A stretch of DNA of 64,000 nucleotides, taken from NCBI GenBank assembly GCA_019652555.1, contig BPAJ01000001.1:208762-272761 (forward strand), in the 5' to 3' direction. The notes under the pieces were generated by a model. That model was not told where the DNA came from and ran no database searches. It saw only the letters and a program-made list of their open reading frames with translations. The stretch is from Gammaproteobacteria bacterium (GTDB lineage: Bacteria; Pseudomonadota; Gammaproteobacteria; Magnimaribacterales; AG-339-G14). Below are positions 57,689-64,000 of this stretch, one piece after another (position 1 is the stretch's first letter; every line of letters begins with the position of its first letter). The translations under genes were made by a program, and so were the position numbers.

Positions 57689-58888
57689 ATGAGTAAAGAT
57701 TGGACAAAAATTAGAGCAAAGGTAAAAGATTTCATTGAAAGTGAAATTTATCCTAAAGAAACTGAGCTAGCTAAGGGTACCCCCGAGGCACGAGAAATGC
57801 TTGGTTCATTAATGCAATTGGCAAAGGATGAAAAAATTTGGGCATTGGGACACCCAGAAGATATTGGTGGAGGCGGGATGCCTTTTATGGAATACGTATA
57901 CGTGAATGAAGTCATTGGTAGATCTTCTTTTGCCATGGTGGCATTAGGCACACATTCTCTACAAGATTCAATAATGCTTCGAGAATTTGCTTCCCCACAT
58001 TGGCGCGATCAATATCTCGAACCCTTAGTTCAAGGAGAAATCTTTCCAAGTTTTGGCATGACTGAGCCTGATGTTGCAAGTTCTGATCCTACCCAATTAC
58101 AAACCACAGCTATCCTTGAAAATGGTACGTGGAAAATAAATGGTACAAAATGGTTTACCACTGGAGCTGCCAGAGCTGCCTACACTACAGTGATGTGTCG
58201 AACCGAATTAGACGCTCCCAGTCATGGCGCTTTTAGCATGATCATTGTGCCAACAGATAACCCAGGTTATAAAATTGTTCGAGAAACTCCTGTACTTGGT
58301 ATTAATGGCGGACACTACGAAGTTAAATACGATAACGTCGAAGTTCCTGAAGAAAATTTATTAGGTCCAAGAGGACAAGGATTCATCATTGCACAAAAAC
58401 GACTTGGGCCCGGAAGAATTTTTCATTGCATGCGCTGGTTAGGCCAAGCTCAAAGAGCTTTTGACCTGCTTTGTGAAAGAATGCACGAAAGAGAGACTTT
58501 CGGTACTCCTTTAACAAAAAAACAACTGCTGCAAAAATTTGTTTTTGATAGCGCCTGTGAAATTCAAGCTTCTCGTCACTTGACCCTTGATGCTGCTAAA
58601 AGAATTGACCAGGGAGATGATGCGAGAATTGAAATTGGTTTGATTAAAGTGGTTGGGGCAGAGATGCTACACAATGTCATAGATCGAGCCATCCAAGTTC
58701 ATGGCGCGAAAGGACTCACTGACGATACTCCATTAAGTCTTATGTATAGACATGCTAGGGAGGCAAGAATTTACGACGGTCCTGATGAAGTTCATGTCCA
58801 ATCCGTTGCCAGACGTATTCTTAAGAACTATGAAAATAATGGTCCTGGGTGGGATTTTGGCGAGCGAGATGCATCCCTAGTATCTTAA
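57689..58888 (+). CDS. Acyl-CoA dehydrogenase, ACAD10/11 or LvaC-like
   Basis: From ATG 57689 the protein has 399 residues; the frame is open further back into lysS but those codons are foreign. It has the three ACAD domains: FGMTEPDVASSDPTQ (about 126-140), WFTTGAARAAYTTV and the C-terminal helical domain. The usual catalytic Glu motif (YEGT) is replaced by YDGPDEVHVQSVAR, as in ACAD10/11-type enzymes that act on phosphorylated 4-hydroxyacyl-CoA. The following kinase-like gene is two bases away. Substrate is inferred from that partnership, not from sequence alone. Confidence 0.88.
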   Translation: MSKDWTKIRAKVKDFIESEIYPKETELAKGTPEAREMLGSLMQLAKDEKIWALGHPEDIGGGGMPFMEYVYVNEVIGRSSFAMVALGTHSLQDSIMLREFASPHWRDQYLEPLVQGEIFPSFGMTEPDVASSDPTQLQTTAILENGTWKINGTKWFTTGAARAAYTTVMCRTELDAPSHGAFSMIIVPTDNPGYKIVRETPVLGINGGHYEVKYDNVEVPEENLLGPRGQGFIIAQKRLGPGRIFHCMRWLGQAQRAFDLLCERMHERETFGTPLTKKQLLQKFVFDSACEIQASRHLTLDAAKRIDQGDDARIEIGLIKVVGAEMLHNVIDRAIQVHGAKGLTDDTPLSLMYRHAREARIYDGPDEVHVQSVARRILKNYENNGPGWDFGERDASLVS

Positions 58889-58889
58889 G

Positions 58890-59852
58890 ATGTCAGACTT
58901 TCAGGAATTTTTAGAAAATTCTCTGCAGCAAAAAATCAAGCAACTGATTCCTCTCACAGGAGGAGCTTCTGCAGATATCAATCGTATTGTTCTTGCTAAT
59001 GAGGATGAACTTATAGTTAGAAGAACTCTGTCGCAAGAAAAATCCGTTATGGCAATTCCAAAAATCTTAGAAGCAAAAATACAGAAAGTTGTTAAAAAAA
59101 ATGGAGCGCCTGTGCCAGATATCATATTTGAGTTTTCTGAAGGCGAAGAAATAGGTGAAGGTTATGTCATGGAAGCAATTCCAGGAGAGACTATTCCTCG
59201 TAAAATTCTTAGAGATGACAAATTTTCAACTGCTCGAGAAAAACTTCCTTTTGAAATCGGTAAATCTTTGGCCAAAATCCATCAAACACAATTAGATGAT
59301 TTAAAAGCTCTTGATCAGGTGACCTTTTCAGACTCTTTAGAAAAACTCTTTCAGGTATATCTAAGCTTTAACCAACCACAACCAGTCTTTGATTTAGCTT
59401 TCAAATGGCTTGAAGCCCAGGAACTCAAAGACTATGGAGAAGTTTTGGTTCATGGCGATTTTCGTTTTGGCAACTTCATTATTTCGGAAGAAAATTTAGA
59501 ATCTATTATTGATTGGGAGTTAGCTCATATAGGCAACCCTATGGAAGATCTTGGATGGCTTTGCGTGCGTTCTTGGCGATTTGGTAATGTTGAAAAAAGA
59601 GTAGGTGGCTTAGGAGATACCAAAGATCTCATTGCTGGTTATGAATCCAACTCTGATATAAAAATTGATGAATCTCAGCTTGATATATGGCAGCTCTATG
59701 GTTCATTGCGCTGGGGAGTTATTTGCATGATGCAAACTTTTGCTCATCTAAGCGGAATGGTTAATTCAGTAGAAAAAGCAGCGATTGGCAGAAGAGTATC
59801 TGAAACGGAATTTGATTTAATGAATATGATTAAACATAAAAATTTCTTATGA
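58890..59852 (+). CDS. Phosphotransferase family protein (APH fold), ACAD10/11 or LvaA-like
   Basis: This 320-residue aminoglycoside-phosphotransferase-fold kinase has a Gly-rich start (LTGGASADINRIV, about 21-33), VLVHGDFRFGNFI with catalytic Asp (about 189) and IIDWELAHIGNPMEDLGW with the metal-binding Asp (about 206-222). It is linked to the acyl-CoA dehydrogenase upstream and the DUF6285 gene downstream (ATGA overlap). In Pseudomonas LvaA and mammalian ACAD10/11, such domains phosphorylate 4-hydroxyacyl-CoAs. It is not expected to confer antibiotic resistance. Confidence 0.87.
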   Translation: MSDFQEFLENSLQQKIKQLIPLTGGASADINRIVLANEDELIVRRTLSQEKSVMAIPKILEAKIQKVVKKNGAPVPDIIFEFSEGEEIGEGYVMEAIPGETIPRKILRDDKFSTAREKLPFEIGKSLAKIHQTQLDDLKALDQVTFSDSLEKLFQVYLSFNQPQPVFDLAFKWLEAQELKDYGEVLVHGDFRFGNFIISEENLESIIDWELAHIGNPMEDLGWLCVRSWRFGNVEKRVGGLGDTKDLIAGYESNSDIKIDESQLDIWQLYGSLRWGVICMMQTFAHLSGMVNSVEKAAIGRRVSETEFDLMNMIKHKNFL

Positions 59853-60196
59853 GTATTTTTGATAGACCAACTTCTAAAGAACTTTTAGAGGCAGTAATTG
59901 ATTTCATCGACGCCGAAATAAAATCGGATTCTTATCCAGCAAATAAAAAGTTTAAATTTCAGATTGTTTTAAATGTCCTAAATATTGTTAAGAGGGAGGT
60001 TGAAACTGGAGAAGAAATAAATGAAAAATTTTCTGAGCTAGGCTCAAACCTTATTGGAGAAAATGAGTTCACGATAGAAAAATTGTCCCAAAAAATTAGA
60101 GATAAAGAATTTGATCATGAAGACAAAGATCTTGTAGATTTTCTATATAACCTTACAGAGGAAAAAATTAAAATAGACAATCCGAAATATAAATAA
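59849..60196 (+). CDS. DUF6285-like small protein, probable partner of the kinase
   Basis: This 115-residue acidic helical protein starts RPTSKELLEAVIDFIDAEI and contains FKFQIVLNVLNIVKREVE, which I recognise as DUF6285-type. Genes of this type often follow APH-fold kinases next to acyl-CoA dehydrogenases; LvaB, needed with LvaA for 4-hydroxyvaleryl-CoA phosphorylation in Pseudomonas putida, is a protein of similar size and position. Whether this is a true LvaB homologue needs a profile search. It overlaps the kinase gene by 4 bases. Confidence 0.7.
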   Translation: MSIFDRPTSKELLEAVIDFIDAEIKSDSYPANKKFKFQIVLNVLNIVKREVETGEEINEKFSELGSNLIGENEFTIEKLSQKIRDKEFDHEDKDLVDFLYNLTEEKIKIDNPKYK

Positions 60197-60208
60197 CCAA
60201 AAGCTGTC

Positions 60209-61030
60209 ATGGATGCAAAAATATATGGTCACAATCATTCTCCCTGGGTTCAAGCAGTATTATTAGGGTTACATGAAAAGAAAATAAAATATACCTTGTA
60301 TCAAACACCGCCATTTGAAATATTTAAAATCTGGGGTGTTTATATGCCAGCTGCTGCTTTAGATGGAAATTCTTGGGAAGTTGAGTCTTCAAAAATATTA
60401 AAAAAAATTGGATTCAATAAAGTTTCTGAACAAGATATCCGAGCTGCTCAGGATGCATGGAAGGGCGTCTTACACCGCCCTGATAATCCCTTTAAATTTT
60501 TTTCAGCATGGGCTCATGCTTGTGACTTGAACTTACCATTTATTAAAAGCTTGATGAATAGCTTTCTTTTAAGTTTTACATGTTTTTACATGTTCCTACT
60601 TATAAATATCATAAAAGTTAGATTTAATATGAAAGACCCTGAAAATTTCGGAGATCAATATCTTTTTTGGGAAAATGAGCTTCTTGAATCCGATGGTTCT
60701 TTCATTGACGGTCTCAATCCTGGTACAAGAGATTTCTTACTTTTTGGCGTAATTCAGTGCCACTCAAGTCTTCCTGTTCCTGCTCTCAAAGCCCTGCAAA
60801 ATGACGAAAGACTCCTCAACTTGAGAATTTGGATACATAAGATGCATGAAAGGTTTGAAGATTATCCTCATCTTTATTCAGGAGAATTTTTTGAGCCTAA
60901 TTTACCACTTCCGAAGTCTTCAAGTTTTTTACAAAGAATTTTCTTTTATTTTGGAATAATAATTATGTTCCTTGCTTTTCCTATAACATTGCCACTTGCT
61001 TTATTTTTAATGAAAAAAGCTCCAAGATAA
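60209..61030 (+). CDS. GST-like protein with C-terminal membrane anchor
   Basis: This 273-residue protein begins like a glutathione S-transferase thioredoxin-fold domain (KIYGHNHSPWVQAVLLGLHEKKIKY) and has an all-helical second part with WENELLESDGSFIDG near residue 155, as in GST C-domains. An internal hydrophobic stretch (about 113-135) and a C-terminal one (about 245-268) suggest membrane association. The catalytic Ser/Cys of the thioredoxin-fold is not clear (NHSPW). Function unknown. Confidence 0.65.
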   Translation: MDAKIYGHNHSPWVQAVLLGLHEKKIKYTLYQTPPFEIFKIWGVYMPAAALDGNSWEVESSKILKKIGFNKVSEQDIRAAQDAWKGVLHRPDNPFKFFSAWAHACDLNLPFIKSLMNSFLLSFTCFYMFLLINIIKVRFNMKDPENFGDQYLFWENELLESDGSFIDGLNPGTRDFLLFGVIQCHSSLPVPALKALQNDERLLNLRIWIHKMHERFEDYPHLYSGEFFEPNLPLPKSSSFLQRIFFYFGIIIMFLAFPITLPLALFLMKKAPR

Positions 61031-61046
61031 TTTGTAAAAGTTAAAA

Positions 61047-61277
61047 ATGAATAAAGAAAATTTTGAACCAATAAGATTTCTTAATTATTTAAAACACAGA
61101 GCAGATCATCAGGGAGTTCCCCTTGCTTTGGATGAAGGTTTTATTATGGAATCTTTTCATGTTGGGGTAAGGTATTTTTTTGGAGTTACTATTGACGATA
61201 AGGGAATGCCAATTCACGATAGAGAACAGCCTTACGAAGGTTTTTTAGAAGAGTGGATTGAAAGGAGTATTAACTGA
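61047..61277 (+). CDS. Hypothetical protein, 76 residues
   Basis: A small soluble protein with no recognised family. It has a mixed composition (RADHQGVPLALDEGFIMESFHVG, HDREQPYEGFLEEWIER) without signal peptide or membrane segment. It has clean start and stop codons and its stop overlaps the following small gene by one base (TGATG), so both are probably translated together. Confidence 0.6.
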   Translation: MNKENFEPIRFLNYLKHRADHQGVPLALDEGFIMESFHVGVRYFFGVTIDDKGMPIHDREQPYEGFLEEWIERSIN

Positions 61278-61402
61278 TGAATAAAACTTTGATATTTATA
61301 ATTTTAGTTTTAGTTTTTGGAGGAGCTTTTCTCTACAATTTTTATCATACTCAGTTGGAAAAAATGCAACATTCAGTTGAACATATGATTCATAGACACT
61401 GA
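61277..61402 (+). CDS. Hypothetical 41-residue single-span membrane protein
   Basis: A short frame from ATG 61277 to TGA 61400-61402. It has a hydrophobic N-terminal helix (NKTLIFIILVLVFGGAFLY) followed by a His-rich tail (YHTQ, HSVEHMIHRH). The ATG overlaps the upstream stop, which supports coupled translation. No known family. GGAG sits just before the start (AAAGGAGTATTAACTG). Confidence 0.5.
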   Translation: MNKTLIFIILVLVFGGAFLYNFYHTQLEKMQHSVEHMIHRH

Positions 61403-61403
61403 A

Positions 61404-61787
61404 TCATTGAGGCATATACCCAGCTCCACGACAGCTTTTTCTCATTGCGGCTTCCTTTACGGCAACTAAATTTCCCCTTATTTGAGCTAATTCTTCTGCT
61501 TGCTCTTTATTAGGTTTCATTCCTGCAAGGAGCGGAAGAAAAAGAACAGCTCCGGTGGATATCCAAACATCATTATCTTTTTTAATCTTGTCTATCTCAT
61601 TTTCTAATTCAGGTGCTTTAGAGATTAATTCAGCAGCCTCTCTTTCTAATTCGTTACACGAAAGGTTCATGTAAATGGCAGGAGATACATAAGCTGGCTT
61701 GATTGTAGTTGAAGAATTTGTAAATTGACCTCCTGCACAAGCTACCAAGAATGATGCAACAAGAAGAAAACTGAATAACTTTTTCAT
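61404..61787 (-). CDS. Hypothetical lipoprotein
   Basis: From ATG 61787 the protein has 127 residues and starts MKKLFSFLLVASFLVAC, a lipoprotein signal peptide with the lipobox LVAC. A longer start at 61820 would add 11 residues. The mature part has CNELEREAAELI, a helical region and GAVLFLPLLAG (possible second hydrophobic segment), with a final Cys in MRKSCRGAGYMPQ. The layout resembles small outer-membrane-associated lipoproteins of unknown role. It is convergent with the 41-residue gene. Confidence 0.75.
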   Translation of the reverse strand: MKKLFSFLLVASFLVACAGGQFTNSSTTIKPAYVSPAIYMNLSCNELEREAAELISKAPELENEIDKIKKDNDVWISTGAVLFLPLLAGMKPNKEQAEELAQIRGNLVAVKEAAMRKSCRGAGYMPQ

Positions 61788-61830
61788 ATTTTTATTAAAA
61801 ATAATTCCTAAATTTTTCATTTATTAAATT

Positions 61831-62826
61831 TTATAACAATTCTTCGATATCGTTTTTCTCATCCAGAAGTTCTTGAGTAGTTAGATCAATTTTTTCCTGA
61901 GCATAATCGCTTATCGGTAAATCTTGGACAATTGAAACCTTTCCATTGGCATCTGCCTTCAAAGGAAAGCCAAAGATTAATCCTTCAGGAACATTGTAAC
62001 TTCCATCGCTTAAGACTGCTGCACTAAACCAGTCATCTGCTGGAGTTTCTGAAAGTGTTGCCTTTACTGTATCAATAGCAGCATTAGCCGCAGACGTCGC
62101 AGAAGAAGCTCCTCTGGCATCAATAATAGCTTTTCCACGTTGTTGAACGATTCTGAGAAAATCACTCTCAATCCAATTTTGATCATTGATCCAGCCGCTT
62201 GCTGATTCGCCTTTTATTTCTGCATTGTCTAGATCAGGATACATGGTTGGACTATGGTTTCCCCATATAGTCATTTTCTTAATATCGGAAATCTCCAAAT
62301 TGCATTTGTTTGCTACTTGAGCTTTAGCTCTGTTGGCATCTAAGGCAGTCATTGCCATCCAGGTTTGGGACTCATTGTTGCCATGCGTGCAGCCAATTAA
62401 AGCATTGGTATTTGCCGGGTTCCCAACAACAAGTATTTTGGCATCTGCCTTGGCGTTTTCTCCTAGAGCTTTTCCTTGTTCAGTAAAAATGCCACCATTT
62501 ATTTTTAATAAGTCTGCGCGTTCTTCAATTTTTTTTCCATTGATAGTGATACCTCTTGGAATGCTACCAACTAAAAGAGCCCAATCTACATCTCCTGAGG
62601 CTTCATTCATATCTGAAAAGTTTTTGACAGTTCCTAAAGTATTAAAACCGCAATCCTCTAATTCCATACGAGAGCCTTCAAGCCTAGATACTACTTGGGG
62701 AACTTCAACGAGGTTCAAATTAACTTTCACATCCGATCCAAAAGTTTCTCCACTTGCCAATCTAGTCAATAAGGCATAACCGATTTGACCAGCAGCTCCA
62801 GTTACCAAAACATTTACTTCTTTCAT
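61831..62826 (-). CDS. mdh: NAD-dependent malate dehydrogenase
   Basis: This 331-residue enzyme interconverts malate and oxaloacetate in the TCA cycle. It is of the cytosolic/plant NADP-MDH-like type: NAD loop VTGAAGQIGYALL (about 8-20), substrate Arg in GSIPRG, GNPANTNAL, LDANRAKAQ and the catalytic His in WGNHSPTMYPD (about 190). It complements sdhCDAB and sucCD in the same window. Its start ATG is 12 bases after the thiolase stop. Confidence 0.96.
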   Translation of the reverse strand: MKEVNVLVTGAAGQIGYALLTRLASGETFGSDVKVNLNLVEVPQVVSRLEGSRMELEDCGFNTLGTVKNFSDMNEASGDVDWALLVGSIPRGITINGKKIEERADLLKINGGIFTEQGKALGENAKADAKILVVGNPANTNALIGCTHGNNESQTWMAMTALDANRAKAQVANKCNLEISDIKKMTIWGNHSPTMYPDLDNAEIKGESASGWINDQNWIESDFLRIVQQRGKAIIDARGASSATSAANAAIDTVKATLSETPADDWFSAAVLSDGSYNVPEGLIFGFPLKADANGKVSIVQDLPISDYAQEKIDLTTQELLDEKNDIEELL

Positions 62827-62838
62827 GTGTCTTTCCTT

Positions 62839-64000
62839 TTAAATTAAGTTAAAAATATTCTTTCCTTCTTTTTGAGAAACGGATACTTTGGCATCCAACA
62901 TCTCATTTTTAATCATTTTATTTAGAAGAATCTCATCTTTTTCGCTATTTGCAATAAATCTAGTTCCATCATCTAGAGTTCCGACTATTAAAGCAAATTC
63001 TAAACCTTTTCTCCCATTGATCACGGTATAAGTATCTATCTTTCCATTTCCTGAAGGCGTTTCCGTAAAATTTTTAATGGCTTTTGAATTGATATCCTTT
63101 TGGACAGAACTGTTATTTATTTTTTCAAAAGGCTTGGCTGGGATTGTCGACATGACAAGAGCTGCATGTTTGGTAATAAACCATGAATTTGCAGTAAGCA
63201 ATCCATAAGTTTGAGGTTTTTTCCTGAGCTGCCTAACCATTTCTGTGGTTGAAAACATCGTGTATGAATTTCCAGGGCCTCCAAAGTAGGGCAAACCTCC
63301 CGTAACCGTTAAATCTTTTTTTTCCTCCGGAATACCCAATTCTTTTTTTGCAATTTGTACTGCTGAAGGGAAACAAGAATACAAATCAAAGTGTTTTATG
63401 TCGGATAAAGAAATTTCAGCTTGATCCAAAGATTGATTTACACAAGTTTTGATTGCAGGGGAAGAATGAAAATCAGGTCGTTCAGTAACGTTCCAAATAT
63501 CATTGAGAATAGAGCAACCATGCACATACACTCTTTTATTTTCTGCAACGTTTAGTTCGTCGGCTTTAGCTTGTGACATCAGGATAAAAGCAGAAGCCAT
63601 ATTTACTCGGATGACTGAATTTAAATATTTTGTATAAGGGAAACCAACCATTCGATTGTTTGACGTTTCTTCTGCAATCTCGGTTGCGCTGCGATAGGAA
63701 GGAAACCAAGAATAAGGATTTTTGGATGCAATTTTGCTGAATTCGCTGAATAAGGCACTACATTCATCAAGATGAGTAGCTGCTGTTTTTTTCTCTTCTT
63801 TTCTTAATGCTTGAGCAAAAAGAGGGTATACGTTGGTTGGCAAGTCCATTCCATGTAACTTTTCATGATCTGAAAAACCAATATCATTATTACCTATCAT
63901 CTCTGGCGAACCTCCTGGCTCATCTAGCCAATCCAATGACATGCCAGCTTTTAACTTAGCTATCATTGTTTGAAGAGCTTCACCACCACTAAGCAAAGCG
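62839..64000 (-). CDS. Acetyl-CoA acetyltransferase / thiolase-like protein (N-terminus cut by window)
   Basis: The minus-strand frame is still open at the window edge (ALLSGGEALQT reads across the first visible codons), so the start is outside and only about 385 residues are seen. Visible motifs include YTKYLNSVIRVNMASAFILMS, VYVHGCSI, FDLYSCFPSAVQIAKKELGI and VTGGLPYFGGPGN, as in the large thiolase-like acetyltransferases of about 500 residues. The C-terminal part resembles an OB-like domain (GLEFALIVGTLDDGTRFIAN). Likely acts in acyl-CoA breakdown. The pairing with mdh may be fortuitous. Confidence 0.83.
   Translation of the reverse strand, partial: ALLSGGEALQTMIAKLKAGMSLDWLDEPGGSPEMIGNNDIGFSDHEKLHGMDLPTNVYPLFAQALRKEEKKTAATHLDECSALFSEFSKIASKNPYSWFPSYRSATEIAEETSNNRMVGFPYTKYLNSVIRVNMASAFILMSQAKADELNVAENKRVYVHGCSILNDIWNVTERPDFHSSPAIKTCVNQSLDQAEISLSDIKHFDLYSCFPSAVQIAKKELGIPEEKKDLTVTGGLPYFGGPGNSYTMFSTTEMVRQLRKKPQTYGLLTANSWFITKHAALVMSTIPAKPFEKINNSSVQKDINSKAIKNFTETPSGNGKIDTYTVINGRKGLEFALIVGTLDDGTRFIANSEKDEILLNKMIKNEMLDAKVSVSQKEGKNIFNLI

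Noticed and set aside
58890..59852. Aminoglycoside phosphotransferase as resistance gene
   Set aside because: The operon context with an ACAD and a DUF6285 protein points to acyl-CoA metabolism rather than drug modification.

Overview
The window is a gene-dense, clearly AT-rich bacterial chromosome segment with almost no intergenic DNA: many genes overlap by 1 to 20 bases and no gene-free stretch reaches 300 bases. Gene content and order are gammaproteobacterial (bepA/perM, bcp-dapA-bamC-purC, ndk-rodZ-ispG-hisS-yfgM-bamB-der, murJ-ribF-ileS-lspA-ispH, rpsP-rimM-trmD-rplS, xerD-dsbC-hom-thrC, prfB-lysS). The compactness, A/T bias, frequent TTG/GTG starts and loss of genes that normally sit inside these blocks suggest a streamlined marine gammaproteobacterium such as the SAR86 group. 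That placement is inference. I see no tRNA, rRNA, CRISPR array, insertion sequence or prophage.

Layout. 1-4917: envelope and housekeeping genes (BepA protease cut by the window edge, PerM-type permease, Bcp peroxiredoxin, DapA, BamC, PurC). 4909-9820, minus strand: a three-gene operon for a 2-oxoacid:ferredoxin oxidoreductase (beta, fused gamma-alpha) and a GltD-like Fe-S flavoprotein carrying an unexpected integrase-type N-terminus. 9990-12980, plus strand and divergent from it: a reduced ISC Fe-S assembly operon (iscS, iscU, an fdx-iscA fusion, iscX, ndk) without iscR, hscB or hscA. 12990-19342: rodZ-ispG-hisS-yfgM-bamB-der. 19378-24690: sdhCDAB directly followed by sucCD with no sucAB. 24702-28982, minus: GH13 alpha-glucosidase, MDR-type reductase, TusA, MATE exporter. 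29029-42755, plus: hexapeptide acyltransferase, PdxB, desaturase, MsrB, MurJ, RibF, IleS, LspA, IspH, D-amino-acid dehydrogenase, AmpD, YajQ, AmpG-like permease, VanZ-like protein. 42770-44852: groESL with a candidate heat-shock promoter and a strong terminator. 44898-46863: a PuuD-like membrane protein and a CorB-type CBS protein. 46966-49682: rpsP operon, in which S16 has a long 29-residue-repeat tail. 49690-57683: xerD, dsbC, alaC, hom, thrC, prfB (programmed frameshift), lysS. 57689-60196: an acyl-CoA dehydrogenase/kinase/DUF6285 trio. 60209-64000: GST-like membrane protein, three small unknowns, malate dehydrogenase and a truncated thiolase.

How the genes may work together. The divergent Fe-S assembly and oxidoreductase operons share a 169-base control region with repeated sequence elements, which fits joint control by Fe-S or oxygen status. 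The missing sucAB between sdhB and sucC, together with KorAB-like subunits about 10 kb away, suggests that 2-oxoglutarate oxidation in the TCA cycle may run through the ferredoxin-type enzyme. The Fe-S operon looks remodelled as a unit: a ferredoxin-scaffold fusion, a degenerate HscA-recognition motif in IscU, and no chaperone genes in the cluster.
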